Shown here in pieces: positions 17,989-26,903 of a stretch of 64,000 nucleotides of DNA (positions are counted from its first letter, which is position 1; each line of letters starts with the position of its first letter). Both the position numbers and the translations under genes were made by a program. The stretch spans positions 806,001 to 870,000 of the forward strand of contig NZ_CP067225.1 in the NCBI RefSeq assembly GCF_016617715.1, written 5' to 3'. This stretch comes from Paracoccus sp. MC1862. Its GTDB lineage: Bacteria > Pseudomonadota > Alphaproteobacteria > Rhodobacterales > Rhodobacteraceae. The notes beneath the pieces were generated by a model that saw only the letters and a program-made list of their open reading frames with translations, had not been told where the DNA came from and did no database searches.

Positions 17989-18681
17989 ATGTCGGACCGC
18001 AGACAGGAACGGCTGCAGATGGTCGCCATCCAGATCGAGGCGCGCGGCGTCCGCGACCCCCGGGTGCTGGAGGCGATGCGGCATGTCCCGCGCGAGGCCT
18101 TTGTGCCGGGCAGCGGCGCCGATGCCTATGCCGACCGCCCGCTTCCGATCGGCGAGGGGCAGACGATTTCGCAGCCCTATATCGTCGCGGCGATGCTTGA
18201 AGCGGCCGAGATCAGCCCGGACGACCGCGTGCTCGAGATCGGCGCGGGTTCCGGCTATGCCGCCGCCGTGGCCGGCAGGCTGGCGCGAGAGGTCATAGCC
18301 GTCGAGCGCATCGGACCGCTGGCCGCGGCGGCGCGAGAGCGGCTGGCGCGGCTCGGCTATGAAAACATCGAGATCCGCCATGACGACGGCTCGCGGGGCT
18401 GGCCCGAAAAGGGCGCGTTCGATGCGATCCTGGTCGCCGCGGCCGGACCCGAGGTGCCGCCCGCCCTGCTGGCGCAGCTTGCGCCGGGCGGTCGGCTGGT
18501 GATGCCGGTCGGGCCGCGACACGCGATGCAGCGGCTGCTGCGCCTGCGTCGGACCCGGGGAGGCATCGAACGGGATGACCTTGGGGCCGTCGCCTTTGTC
18601 CCACTCATCGGGGCCGAGGGATTCACCGAGGACATCCGGTTGCCACATGAACATCGCAGAAACGAAGGGACATCCCAATGA
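17989..18681 (+). CDS. pcm: Protein-L-isoaspartate O-methyltransferase
   Basis: A 230-residue SAM-dependent methyltransferase that repairs isoaspartyl residues in damaged proteins. The SAM-binding motif I VLEIGAGSGYAAAV lies near residue 80. FVPGSGADAYADRPLPIGEGQTISQPY near 37 is the Pcm-specific substrate loop, and DAILVAAAGPEVPPAL follows near 145. The ATG at 17989 was chosen over an upstream in-frame one because MSDRRQERLQMVAIQI is the family N terminus. Its stop overlaps the next gene (ATGA). An EcfG-type promoter lies just upstream. Confidence 0.94.
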   Translation: MSDRRQERLQMVAIQIEARGVRDPRVLEAMRHVPREAFVPGSGADAYADRPLPIGEGQTISQPYIVAAMLEAAEISPDDRVLEIGAGSGYAAAVAGRLAREVIAVERIGPLAAAARERLARLGYENIEIRHDDGSRGWPEKGAFDAILVAAAGPEVPPALLAQLAPGGRLVMPVGPRHAMQRLLRLRRTRGGIERDDLGAVAFVPLIGAEGFTEDIRLPHEHRRNEGTSQ

Positions 18682-18965
18682 CCGGATTGCAGATCGAACG
18701 CGAGGAAAGCGACAAGGGCGGACGCTATGTCGCCCGGCTGGACGGCGCCGAGGCCGAGATGACCTGGACCGCGTCGGACAGCATCGACATCATCGACCAC
18801 ACCTTTGTCCCGCCCGAGCTGCGCGGCCAATCGGTCGGGCAGGCGCTGGTGGCCCGCGCCGTCGAGGACGCCCGCGCGAACGGGCGCAGGCTGCTGCCGC
18901 TTTGCAGCTTTGCCGCCGCGCAGTTCCGCCGCCACCCGGAATGGCACGACATTCTGCCGCATTGA
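18678..18965 (+). CDS. Small GNAT-type N-acetyltransferase
   Basis: A 95-residue protein of the small YjdJ-like GNAT class (COG2388 type). It has the strand IDIIDHTFVPPELRGQSVG, in which RGQSVGQALV is the acetyl-CoA phosphate loop, and LLPLCSFAAAQFRRHPEW at the end, including the conserved C-x-F/Y-x10-P pattern. The substrate is unknown. It overlaps the pcm stop by four bases and is co-expressed with it. Confidence 0.88.
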   Translation: MTGLQIEREESDKGGRYVARLDGAEAEMTWTASDSIDIIDHTFVPPELRGQSVGQALVARAVEDARANGRRLLPLCSFAAAQFRRHPEWHDILPH

Positions 18966-19079
18966 ACGCAAACAGTTTTCCGCGCTTCGAGGGTTGACCC
19001 ATTCATCCCGAATATCCGAGGGTCCGCCCGCCCAGTCCTGCCGCGCGCAACCGGGCGTTGACGACTTCAGGACCGACCG

Positions 19080-20066
19080 ATGCTGATTTCAACCCGCCGC
19101 ACCATCCTGGCCGCCGCTCTGGCTCTTGCCCTTCCGCCGATTGCCGCCACGGCGCATGAAAAATCGTGGCCGACCGGCCCGGTGCATCTTCATGTCGGAT
19201 TTCAAACGGGTTCGTCACCCGACACGCTGGCCCGGCTGATCGCCGGGCCCTTGTCCAAGCGGCTGGGGCAGCCGGTGGTGGTCGAGAACAACGAGGGCGA
19301 GAGCGGTGTCGCCGGCATCCGGCAGATGCTGGCCGCATCTCCTGACAACCACGCTTTCGCGATCACCAGCAACGGGCCGTTGACAGCCTCTCCGCGATTG
19401 ATGTCGGACCCGGGCTATGACGTGGTGGCCGACATCGCGCCCGTGGCGCTGATCGCGACCTCGCCGCTGGTCCTGGCGGTGTCGACTGATGCTGCCTACA
19501 CGGATGTTTCCGGCTTCGTCAGGGCCGCGCAGGCCGAATCCGGGACGATCCGCTACGGCTCGGTCGGGCAAGGGTCGGCCGCCCATCTGACCGCCGAGCT
19601 TTTCGCAGCGGCGGCGGGCATCGAGATGCGGCATGTCCCCCTTGCCAGCTACGCCGAGGTCACCAGTTCCATCCTCGAGAACGCCATCGAGGCGGGCTTC
19701 ATGGCGCCCTCGGCCGCGCTGCCCCATGTCGAGTCCGGCACGATGCGAATCCTTGGCGCCACCTGTGCCGAGGCCTCCCCGCAGATGCCCGAAGCGCCGG
19801 TGATGGCGGGGCAGGCGGGCCTGCCCGACGATTTCGGTGCCGAGCTGTGGAACGCCATCATCGCCCCCGCCGGGACCGACCCCCAGGTGATCCGGCGACT
19901 GAATGCCATGATCAACGACATCCTTGCCGATCCTGCCCTGCAGGAAGAACTGCTTGGGACGGGATGGCAGGCCCAGGGCGGCACGCCCGCCGACCTGGCC
20001 GCGCGGATCGAGGCCGACACAGTCCTTTGGGGCACGATGATCGACAGGATCGCCGCAGCCGACTGA
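19080..20066 (+). CDS. TctC/Bug-type tripartite tricarboxylate binding protein, orphan
   Basis: A 328-residue periplasmic binding protein with a signal peptide (RRTILAAALALALPPIAATAHE). The mature part shows the Bug fold: WPTGPVHLHVGFQTGSSPDTLAR at the start, the KRLGQPVVVENNEG strand, IRYGSVGQGSAAHLTAELF near residue 160, and PEAPVMAGQAGLPDDF. Bug proteins capture carboxylates for TctAB transporters. No tctA or tctB gene is present, so it may serve a distant permease or act as a sensor ligand-binder. It lies beside a wrecked TonB receptor. Confidence 0.85.
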   Translation: MLISTRRTILAAALALALPPIAATAHEKSWPTGPVHLHVGFQTGSSPDTLARLIAGPLSKRLGQPVVVENNEGESGVAGIRQMLAASPDNHAFAITSNGPLTASPRLMSDPGYDVVADIAPVALIATSPLVLAVSTDAAYTDVSGFVRAAQAESGTIRYGSVGQGSAAHLTAELFAAAAGIEMRHVPLASYAEVTSSILENAIEAGFMAPSAALPHVESGTMRILGATCAEASPQMPEAPVMAGQAGLPDDFGAELWNAIIAPAGTDPQVIRRLNAMINDILADPALQEELLGTGWQAQGGTPADLAARIEADTVLWGTMIDRIAAAD

Positions 20067-20406
20067 GCCTTCGCCGTAGCGGACCGATGGCACCGCGATC
20101 TTTCGGGAAGGGACAACGGCCCCCGGGTTTCCCCTGTATGCCCTGGATGGCCGCCTTCGCGATCTTAGGCAATGCGGAGGAACGCTCGGCCCGGGGCAGC
20201 GCGGACCTTCACCGCAGCAGCCTTGCCGAAACGTCCATTGCCCATGAAGGGTCATCTTCAGCATCCCCGCGCTGATGTGACTGATTTGGCATCATACTGT
20301 TTTTATTATGGATTTCGACCTTCACCGGAGCTGACCCTGCCAGAAGCAGACTGAATTACCAAGGCATCCGGCGATCTTCGTCATCACTCAGGCAGAATCT
20401 TTACCC
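20067..20406. other. Intergenic stretch without a recognisable gene
   Basis: These 340 bases between the TctC-type gene and the receptor pseudogene hold no convincing coding frame on either strand. The last 120 bases contain a locally AT-rich patch near 20283-20325, unlike the surroundings, which could have held the promoter of the dead receptor. I saw no clear operator or hairpin. Confidence 0.5.
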
Positions 20407-21666
20407 ATGTCGAAGGTTGTCACATGCCGCATCGCGATGCCCCTGATCGCCGCCTCCGCTCGCCTCTTCTTTCCGTAACGGCGCTGACATCGTCTGCGCG
20501 CCTGTCGCCCATGCGCAGGAAGTCGTCGAGAACATCGCGCTGGACGAGATCCTGATGACCTCGATCCCGTCCATCGCGACCTCGGTGCAGAACGCCCCCT
20601 CCTCGATCACGGTGATCGACCAGAAGGTGATCCAGACCAGCGGCGCACGCGATATTCGCGACCTGCTGCTGACTAGGCCGAGGCGGAACCTGACTTGCAG
20701 CAACGACGGCAACTCGGGCGTGTCTTTCCGGGGCCTTTCCAGCAGCCGCACGCTGAGGCTGATCGACGGCAAGCGGGTCAGCACCCGCAACACCCTCGCC
20801 CGGAGCTTATGGAGGCGACCTGAAGATCGTCCCGCCAGACGCCAGAGACTGCATCAAGGTCGTGCTGGGACCGATGTCCACGTTTCACGGCTCGGACGCG
20901 ATGGGCAAGGTCATCAACATCATCACCAGGAAGGGCACCCATGTTTCGGGGCCGCCGCGCGACAACCTCAGCCTCTCGGCAGGCCGGGCGCGCTCGACCT
21001 GCGCAACCTCGCACGATCATCGGCGACCCGGACTGACCCCAGGACCTCGGACAACTGCGAGATCGGGTTGAACTATCAGGGTGCGGACACAGGCTGGGAG
21101 ATCACCGCCTTCCACAACGACATCAAGGACATGCTGGCGTCCGGCGCACCGGCGAGTTCACGCCCGACGGCAGTCCCCTGTTTGAACGCGACAACTTCGA
21201 CCATGGCAAGACCTCGGGTATGGAGTTCGGGGGCGAGCATTACCTGAACGACGACCTGCTGTGGACGACCTCGGACATCTGGATCGCGAAAACCGAGTTC
21301 GAGCATGGTGATTTCGACACCGCCCATCCGATGGCGACGACGACCGGATGGAACGTCGCCACCCGGTTGGCGTGGCAGGCGAGTGACCGGCTGAACCTGT
21401 CGGGTCAGGTCATCTATGTCGGCAAGCGGGCCGGTCATGTGGTCGAGGATGACATGGATCTGGGTCCGGGCAAGCAGCCCTCAGTCCCAGACGGGCAGAA
21501 CAGTGATCCCTGTTACATGGTGGACGTGGCCGCGTGCTGCGATCTGACCGACGGCACGCTGTTCCATGCGAGCGTCGGCAATCTGTCCGACGACCAGCCC
21601 AAGGCGGAGGTGGACTATCGCGAGGACGGCTGCCTGTTCAAGATCGGCCTGGCGACCCGCTTCTGA
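20407..21666 (+). pseudogene. TonB-dependent siderophore-type receptor, broken
   Basis: Pieces of one outer-membrane receptor lie in order but in several frames. A start at 20407 (MSKVVTCRIAMPLIAAS) hits a stop within about 25 codons. The plug domain follows at 20555-20800 (SIATSVQNAPSSITVIDQKV, FRGLSSSRTLRLIDGKRV). A shifted frame near 20862-20950 gives FHGSDAMGKVINIITRKG. The last strands at 21220-21666 are in one frame and end with LFKIGLATRF, a typical C-terminal Phe for barrel assembly. The total is far shorter than the 600-700 residues of a FepA/CirA-type receptor, so internal deletions are likely besides frameshifts. Confidence 0.85.
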
Positions 21667-21905
21667 GGGGGCTTCTCGAATGATCGGCCCGACCGGGCTT
21701 TCAGCCGTCGCAGGTGATGCGGAAATCATGCGCTGCGGTAGTTCTTCATGCTGTCTGTCGCTTGGTTTGCACAACCCATCGCCTGACCCACGGAAATGCT
21801 TGACCGCTGCCGGGCTGCTCATCCATATCCGCGCGACAATCAAGGCCGCATCAAACAGGCCGCCAAGGCCCAGGCAAAGCGGCAGCGACGGGGAGGGATC
21901 TCGAC

Positions 21906-22571
21906 ATGAGCGGCCTGCTGGCCATGTCCCGCGGCATCGACCGCATCAACACGGTGATCGGACGCAGCGTGAGCTGGCTGATCCTTGTCGCCGTGCTTGT
22001 CAGCGCGGGGAACGCGATCATCCGCAAGGTATGGTCGATTTCCTCGAACGCCTGGCTGGAACTGCAATGGTATCTGTTCGGCGCGGCCTTCCTGCTGGCG
22101 GCGGCCTATACGCTGCTGGAAAACGAACATATCCGCATCGACATCATCTACGGCGGTCGCTCGCGCCGGACCCAGCACTGGATCGACCTGATCGGGCATG
22201 TGCTGTTCCTGATGCCCTTCGTCATCCTGATGATCTGGCTGATGGTGCCTTGGCTGGAACGCTCGATCGCCTCGGGCGAACGGTCCATGAACGCGGGCGG
22301 GCTGGTCCTGTGGCCGGCCAAGGCGCTGCTGCTGGCGGGGTTCGTGCTGCTGTTCTTCCAAGGGATATCCGAGATCATCAAGAAGATCGCGGTGATGCGC
22401 GGCATCATCCCCGACACGCAGGCGCAGTTCTCGGCCCATGGCGAGGTCGTTATCGACGACAAGCTGCTGTCCGGGGCGGGCTTTGCCGATCCTGATCATC
22501 CGCTGACGGACCAGATCGACCATCCCCTTGACCACAGCACCAACCATACCGACCGGGGACCGCGCAAATGA
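21906..22571 (+). CDS. dctQ: TRAP transporter small permease
   Basis: A 221-residue inner-membrane protein with four main helices, the DctQ pattern. SNAWLELQWYLFGAAFLLAAAY near residue 45 is the conserved helix-2 region of the TRAP small subunit, and NEHIRIDI follows. The hydrophilic C-terminal tail of about 45 residues is rich in Asp and His. It overlaps dctM by four bases (ATGA). DctQ docks on DctM in a sodium-driven importer that uses a DctP binding protein, encoded convergently at 24690-25814. The 239 bases upstream hold no other gene. Confidence 0.93.
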   Translation: MSGLLAMSRGIDRINTVIGRSVSWLILVAVLVSAGNAIIRKVWSISSNAWLELQWYLFGAAFLLAAAYTLLENEHIRIDIIYGGRSRRTQHWIDLIGHVLFLMPFVILMIWLMVPWLERSIASGERSMNAGGLVLWPAKALLLAGFVLLFFQGISEIIKKIAVMRGIIPDTQAQFSAHGEVVIDDKLLSGAGFADPDHPLTDQIDHPLDHSTNHTDRGPRK

Positions 22572-24586
22572 TGGAACTGATCGCGCAGAACATGGCGCCG
22601 ATCATGTTCGCAAGCCTCGTGGTGTTCCTGCTGCTGGGCTACCCCGTCGCCTTCGCGCTGGCCGCCAACGGATTGCTGTTCTTCGTCATCGGGGTGGAAC
22701 TCGCGCCCCTGTCGGGCGGCAACATCAACCTGTCCTGGAACCTGCTGCAGGCCATGCCCGACAGGCTGTGGGGGTTGTTATCCAACGAGACATTGCTGGC
22801 CATCCCCTTCTTCACCTTCATGGGCATCGTGCTTGAGAAATCCGGCATGGCCGAGGATCTGCTCGACACCGTCGGCCAGCTTTTCGGACCCGTGCGGGGC
22901 GGCCTTGCCTATGCCGTCATCATCGTCGGCGCCCTGCTGGCGGCGACGACGGGCGTGGTCGCAGCCTCGGTGATCGCGATGGGGTTGATCTCGCTGCCGA
23001 TCATGCTGCGCTATGGCTATGACCGGCGGATCGCCTCGGGGACCATCGCGGCCTCGGGGACGCTGGCGCAGATCATCCCGCCCAGCCTGGTGCTGATCGT
23101 TCTGGCCGACCAGCTCGGCCGGTCGGTGGGCGACATGTACAAGGGCGCCATGATCCCGGGTCTCGTGCTGACCGGGTTCTACATGGCCTATATCTTCGTG
23201 ATGACGATCATCCGCCCGAACTCGATGCCAGCGCTGCCGAAAGAGGCACGGACGCTGGGTTCCGGCGTGACCTCGCTGCTGGTGGCGCTGGGCCTGACGG
23301 GTGCGCTGGCCTATGCGCTGTTCATCTGGATGTATCCGAGCTACGGCACCAACGCGGATATCCTCGCGCCCTCGGCCGCGGTGATCGTGATCTACGTGCT
23401 GGCGCTGCTGGACCGGACGCTGAAGACCAACGTGATGAGCCGTCTGGCGCAGCAGGTCATCATCGTCCTGATCCCGCCGCTGGCGCTGATCTTCCTGGTG
23501 CTGGGGACGATCTTCCTTGGAATCGCAACGCCCACCGAGGGCGGAGCGATGGGCGCGGTCGGTGCGCTGATCCTCGCGGGCGCCAAGGGCCGGCTGGGCG
23601 GCGGCGTGATCCCGCAGGCGCTGACCGCGACCACGCGGCTCTCGTCCTTTGTCATGTTCATCCTGATCGGGGCGCGGGTCTTCTCGCTGACCTTCTACGG
23701 GGTGAACGGGCATATCTGGGTCGAGCATCTGCTGACCTCGCTGCCGGGCGGACAGTACGGCTTCCTGATCGTCGTCTCGATCCTGGTCTTCCTGCTGGCC
23801 TTCTTCCTCGACTTCTTCGAACTGGCCTTCATCATCGTCCCGCTGCTGGCGCCTGCGGCGGAAAGCCTGGGGATCGACCTGATCTGGTTCGGCGTCCTTC
23901 TGGGCGTGAACATGCAGACTTCGTTCATGCACCCGCCTTTCGGCTTCTCGCTGTTCTTCCTGCGATCAGTCGCGCCCAAGGTCCCCTACAAGGACAAGGT
24001 GACCGGCCTGATGATGGAGCCGGTGCGGACCGGGCAGATCTACTGGGGCGCGGTGCCCTATGTCTGCATCCAGTTGGTGATGGTCGGCATCGTCATGCTC
24101 TTCCCGGGCATGGTCATGCACTACAAGGGACCGGCGATCGACACCTCGGATGTCGAGGTCAGCTTCCCGGCGGGCAACCTCGGCGGCGGGCTTGGGGGCT
24201 TGGGCGGCCTTGGCGGCAACCCCTTTGGCGCCCCCGCGGCGCCGGGTGGGGTGGGCGGACTTGGCAACCCCTTCGGGGCGCCCGCCGCGCCTGCGCCTTC
24301 GGATGCGGCGACGCCTGCCGCTCCCGCAGCGCCGGGCGGCGGATTGGGGGGACTTGGCGCCCCGCCGAACTTCGGTTCGCCCGCACCTGCACCTGCACCT
24401 GCACCTGCGCCCGAGCCTGCGGCACCTGCAGCCGAGCCAGCGGCTCCGGCGGGTGGTCTTGGGGCCTTGGGTGGTCCGCCGAGCTTCGGCGCACCTGCCC
24501 CGGCAGCCCAGCCCGAGGCGGGCACGACGACCGGGACGATCACCGTTCCGGTCACACCCGCGCCGCCGGCTCCGGCCAGCAACTGA
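22568..24586 (+). CDS. dctM: TRAP transporter large permease with a C-terminal Pro/Ala/Gly tail
   Basis: A 672-residue DctM-type permease. Residues 1-536 are the normal multi-helix transport subunit, with LGYPVAFALAANGLLFF at the start, GALLAATTGVVAASVIAMG near residue 120, the ASGTLAQIIPPSLVLIVLAD re-entrant region near 160 and FLDFFELAFIIVPLLAP near 420. Residues 537-672 are a low-complexity extension of about 136 residues rich in Gly, Leu, Pro and Ala, with recurring NPFGAPAAP and FGAPAPA motifs. This extension is not part of the TRAP fold. Its side of the membrane depends on the helix count, which I could not settle. Confidence 0.93.
   Translation: MMELIAQNMAPIMFASLVVFLLLGYPVAFALAANGLLFFVIGVELAPLSGGNINLSWNLLQAMPDRLWGLLSNETLLAIPFFTFMGIVLEKSGMAEDLLDTVGQLFGPVRGGLAYAVIIVGALLAATTGVVAASVIAMGLISLPIMLRYGYDRRIASGTIAASGTLAQIIPPSLVLIVLADQLGRSVGDMYKGAMIPGLVLTGFYMAYIFVMTIIRPNSMPALPKEARTLGSGVTSLLVALGLTGALAYALFIWMYPSYGTNADILAPSAAVIVIYVLALLDRTLKTNVMSRLAQQVIIVLIPPLALIFLVLGTIFLGIATPTEGGAMGAVGALILAGAKGRLGGGVIPQALTATTRLSSFVMFILIGARVFSLTFYGVNGHIWVEHLLTSLPGGQYGFLIVVSILVFLLAFFLDFFELAFIIVPLLAPAAESLGIDLIWFGVLLGVNMQTSFMHPPFGFSLFFLRSVAPKVPYKDKVTGLMMEPVRTGQIYWGAVPYVCIQLVMVGIVMLFPGMVMHYKGPAIDTSDVEVSFPAGNLGGGLGGLGGLGGNPFGAPAAPGGVGGLGNPFGAPAAPAPSDAATPAAPAAPGGGLGGLGAPPNFGSPAPAPAPAPAPEPAAPAAEPAAPAGGLGALGGPPSFGAPAPAAQPEAGTTTGTITVPVTPAPPAPASN
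24383..24406 (+). repeat. Hexanucleotide tandem repeat in dctM
   Basis: Four perfect copies of GCACCT in tandem, encoding alternating Ala-Pro in the dctM tail, with degenerate copies on both sides. The six-base unit keeps frame if copy number changes. Confidence 0.85.
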
Positions 24587-24595
24587 ACAAACAAA

Positions 24596-24618
24596 GGGCG
24601 CCCGCGAGGCGCCCTTTT
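24596..24618 (+). terminator. Rho-independent terminator after dctM
   Basis: Stem GGGCGCC/GGCGCCC (24596-24602 with 24608-24614), loop CGCGA, then four T. It lies ten bases after the dctM stop. Confidence 0.87.
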
Positions 24619-24638
24619 CGATTTGCGATACCGGCAGG

Positions 24639-24669
24639 AAAAAACCGCCGCCCCGAGAAGGGACGGCGG
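24639..24669 (-). terminator. Rho-independent terminator after dctP
   Basis: On the minus strand the stem CCGCCG/CGGCGG (24645-24650 with 24664-24669) is followed by six T (24644-24639). It lies 20 bases beyond the dctP stop. Confidence 0.8.
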
Positions 24670-24689
24670 CGCAGCCCGAACGGAAAGGC

Positions 24690-25814
24690 TTATACTTTCC
24701 CGTTGCGCTGCTGGATCATCATCATCGTGTCGAAGGTGTAGTCCGTCGTCTGGCTGTAAAGATACCAGTCCGACAGGAACGGCTTCTGCGCGTCCCACAT
24801 CCGCTTGAACTCGGCGTTCTCGGCGGAAAGCTCGTCATAAACCTGACGCGAGGCGTCGAAGCCCGCCTGCATCACGTCCTCGGGGAAGGGAAGGGGCTGG
24901 GCGCCCGACTGGGCCAGACGCTTCAGCGCGGGCGGGTTCTTGTAGTCGTATTCCGACAACGTGTTCAGGTCCGTCGCCTGGCAGGCAGACCGCAGGATCG
25001 CCTTGTAGACTTCGGGCAGCTCGTTCCACTTGGCGAGGTTGAAGAACATCCCCACGGTCGGCCCGCCTTCCCAGAAGCCGGGATAGTAGTAATAGGGGGC
25101 GACCTTCTGGAAGCCCAGCTTCTCGTCGTCATGGGGGCCGACCCATTCGGCGGCATCGATGGTGCCCTTTTCCAGCGCCGGATAGATGTCGCCCCCGGCG
25201 ATCTGCTGCGGCACGACGCCCAGCTTTTCCACCACGCGGCCCGCAAGGCCCGAGATCCGCATCTTCAGGCCCTGCATGTCCGCCAGCCCGGTGATCTGCT
25301 TGCGGTACCAGCCGCCCATCTGCGCGCCGGTGTTGCCGACGGGCAGGCAGAACAGGTTCTGCTTGACCAGGAACTCGTTGTAGGAATCGATCCCGCCGCC
25401 GTGATAGTTGTAGGCCGCCTTGCCCCGCGCGTTGAAGGTCCAGGGCAGGTCGGCGCCGCAGGCGAAGGCCGGGTCCTTGCCCCAGCTGTAGTAGCCGACC
25501 GAGTTCGCGACCTCGACCGTGCCATCGGTCGCCGCGTCGATGGCTTGCAGGCCGGGGACGATCTCGCCCGCCGCGAAGACCTGCAGGGTGAACTTGCCGT
25601 CGGTCATGGCCTTGACGCGCTCGGACACGTCGACGCCGCTGCCGTAGATGGTTTCAAGCGACTTGGGGAAGGACGAGGCAACGCGCCAGGTGATTGCGGG
25701 CATCTCCTGCGCGATGGCGGGCGCTGCGAGCGTCGCACCGGCCGCAGCCGCGGCGCCGCCCAGCGAGGCGGTCGTCAGGAACCGGCGGCGGTCGAGTTTG
25801 GTCTTGTCGGTCAA
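24690..25814 (-). CDS. dctP: TRAP transporter substrate-binding protein, TakP/SmoM-like
   Basis: A 374-residue periplasmic protein with a twin-arginine signal (DRRRFLTTASLGG, cleavage near AIAQ). The mature part begins EMPAITWRVASSFPKSLETI and contains MKISGLAG-like MRISGLAGRVVEKLG and a Trp/Pro-rich segment GPHDDEKLGFQKVAPYYYYPGFWEGG, as in the 2-oxoacid-binding TakP group. A 2-oxoacid or related monocarboxylate is a reasonable guess. Translation most likely starts at TTG 25814, six bases after GGAGGA. The ATG just upstream (25818) is out of frame and stops after two codons. The gene faces its permease genes rather than following them. Confidence 0.92.
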   Translation of the reverse strand: MTDKTKLDRRRFLTTASLGGAAAAAGATLAAPAIAQEMPAITWRVASSFPKSLETIYGSGVDVSERVKAMTDGKFTLQVFAAGEIVPGLQAIDAATDGTVEVANSVGYYSWGKDPAFACGADLPWTFNARGKAAYNYHGGGIDSYNEFLVKQNLFCLPVGNTGAQMGGWYRKQITGLADMQGLKMRISGLAGRVVEKLGVVPQQIAGGDIYPALEKGTIDAAEWVGPHDDEKLGFQKVAPYYYYPGFWEGGPTVGMFFNLAKWNELPEVYKAILRSACQATDLNTLSEYDYKNPPALKRLAQSGAQPLPFPEDVMQAGFDASRQVYDELSAENAEFKRMWDAQKPFLSDWYLYSQTTDYTFDTMMMIQQRNGKV

Positions 25815-26033
25815 ATCATGTCCTCCTCTGTGACGGATGTCGGCCTTGACCCGGCCGCCCCCGCTTTATGCGCGCAGATTGCATCTGCGCGGGGGGTCTG
25901 TCCACATGGCGCCGCATCGACCTGACGGAAAGTCATCTCGGGCTTTGGCCGCGCTCGCGCGATTGCGTCTTTCCCTTGGCGCAGGACTATGGAATCGATG
26001 CCGCAAAACGATTTAACCGGCAGGGACGGAACG

Positions 26034-26903
26034 ATGGCGACCGCACACGGCAGCGAGGCCGGGCAGGGGCTGCGCATGATCGCGCCGCCGCTGGTCTATG
26101 CCGTCCTGATGCTGGCCATCCCGCTGCTGACGATCCTGGCCTTTTCCTTCCTCAAGGACGGCTACCAGACCATCATCCGCGAGTTCACGCTGGAAAACTA
26201 CCGCGCCGTCTGGGCCGATCCGATCTTCCGCACGCTGATGCTGCGGTCGCTGTGGGTCGCGGGGCTGGTGACGCTGGTGACGGTGGTGCTGGCCTTTCCG
26301 GTGGCCTATTTCCTGTCCTTCGTGGTGCCGCCGAAGCACAAGGCGATGTGGATCTTCCTCATCACCATCCCCTTCTGGACCAGCTACCTGATCCGCGTCT
26401 TCCTGTGGAAGGTGATCCTGGGCTATAACGGCGTCATCAACTCTGGCCTGAAGAACCTCGGGGTCATCGAGCAGCCGCTGGGCTTCCTTCTGTATAATAC
26501 CGGGTCGATCGTGGTGACTCTGGCCCATGCCTATGCGCCCTTCGCCATCCTGCCGATCTACGTGGCGCTGGAAAAGATCGACCGCTCGCTGCTGGAAGCG
26601 GGTCGCGACCTCGGCGAAAGCCGGCTGATGACCTTCTGGCGGGTGACGCTGCCGCTGGCGATGCCGGGCGTCCTGGCGGCGGTGCTGATCGTCTTCATCC
26701 CGACCATCGGGGACTACGTCACCCCGACCCTGATCGGCGGCGGCAAGATCCCCATGGTTGCCAACCTCATCCAGGCGCAGATGCTGGACATCGACAACAA
26801 GCCCTATGGTTCGGCCATCGCGGTCACGGCCATGGGCATCGTCGCGGTGCTGGCGGTGATCTTCCTGCTGCTCAACCGACGCTTCCTGCGGGTCCGGCAA
26901 TGA
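26034..26903 (+). CDS. ABC transporter permease, PotB/PotH type
   Basis: A 289-residue membrane subunit with six helices of the spermidine/putrescine class. The cytoplasmic EAA loop that contacts the ATPase is LLEAGRDLGESRLMTFWRV near residue 185, and PTIGDYVTPTLIGG near 225 is typical of PotB/PotH. I chose the ATG at 26034, seven bases after AGGGA. An in-frame ATG at 25989 would add 15 residues. It overlaps the next permease by four bases. Confidence 0.92.
   Translation: MATAHGSEAGQGLRMIAPPLVYAVLMLAIPLLTILAFSFLKDGYQTIIREFTLENYRAVWADPIFRTLMLRSLWVAGLVTLVTVVLAFPVAYFLSFVVPPKHKAMWIFLITIPFWTSYLIRVFLWKVILGYNGVINSGLKNLGVIEQPLGFLLYNTGSIVVTLAHAYAPFAILPIYVALEKIDRSLLEAGRDLGESRLMTFWRVTLPLAMPGVLAAVLIVFIPTIGDYVTPTLIGGGKIPMVANLIQAQMLDIDNKPYGSAIAVTAMGIVAVLAVIFLLLNRRFLRVRQ

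Noticed and set aside
23040-23110. Possible defence or novel system in the transport region
   Set aside because: Every intact gene from 21.9 to 28.9 kb matches known TRAP or ABC transporter parts. Only the dctM tail is unusual.
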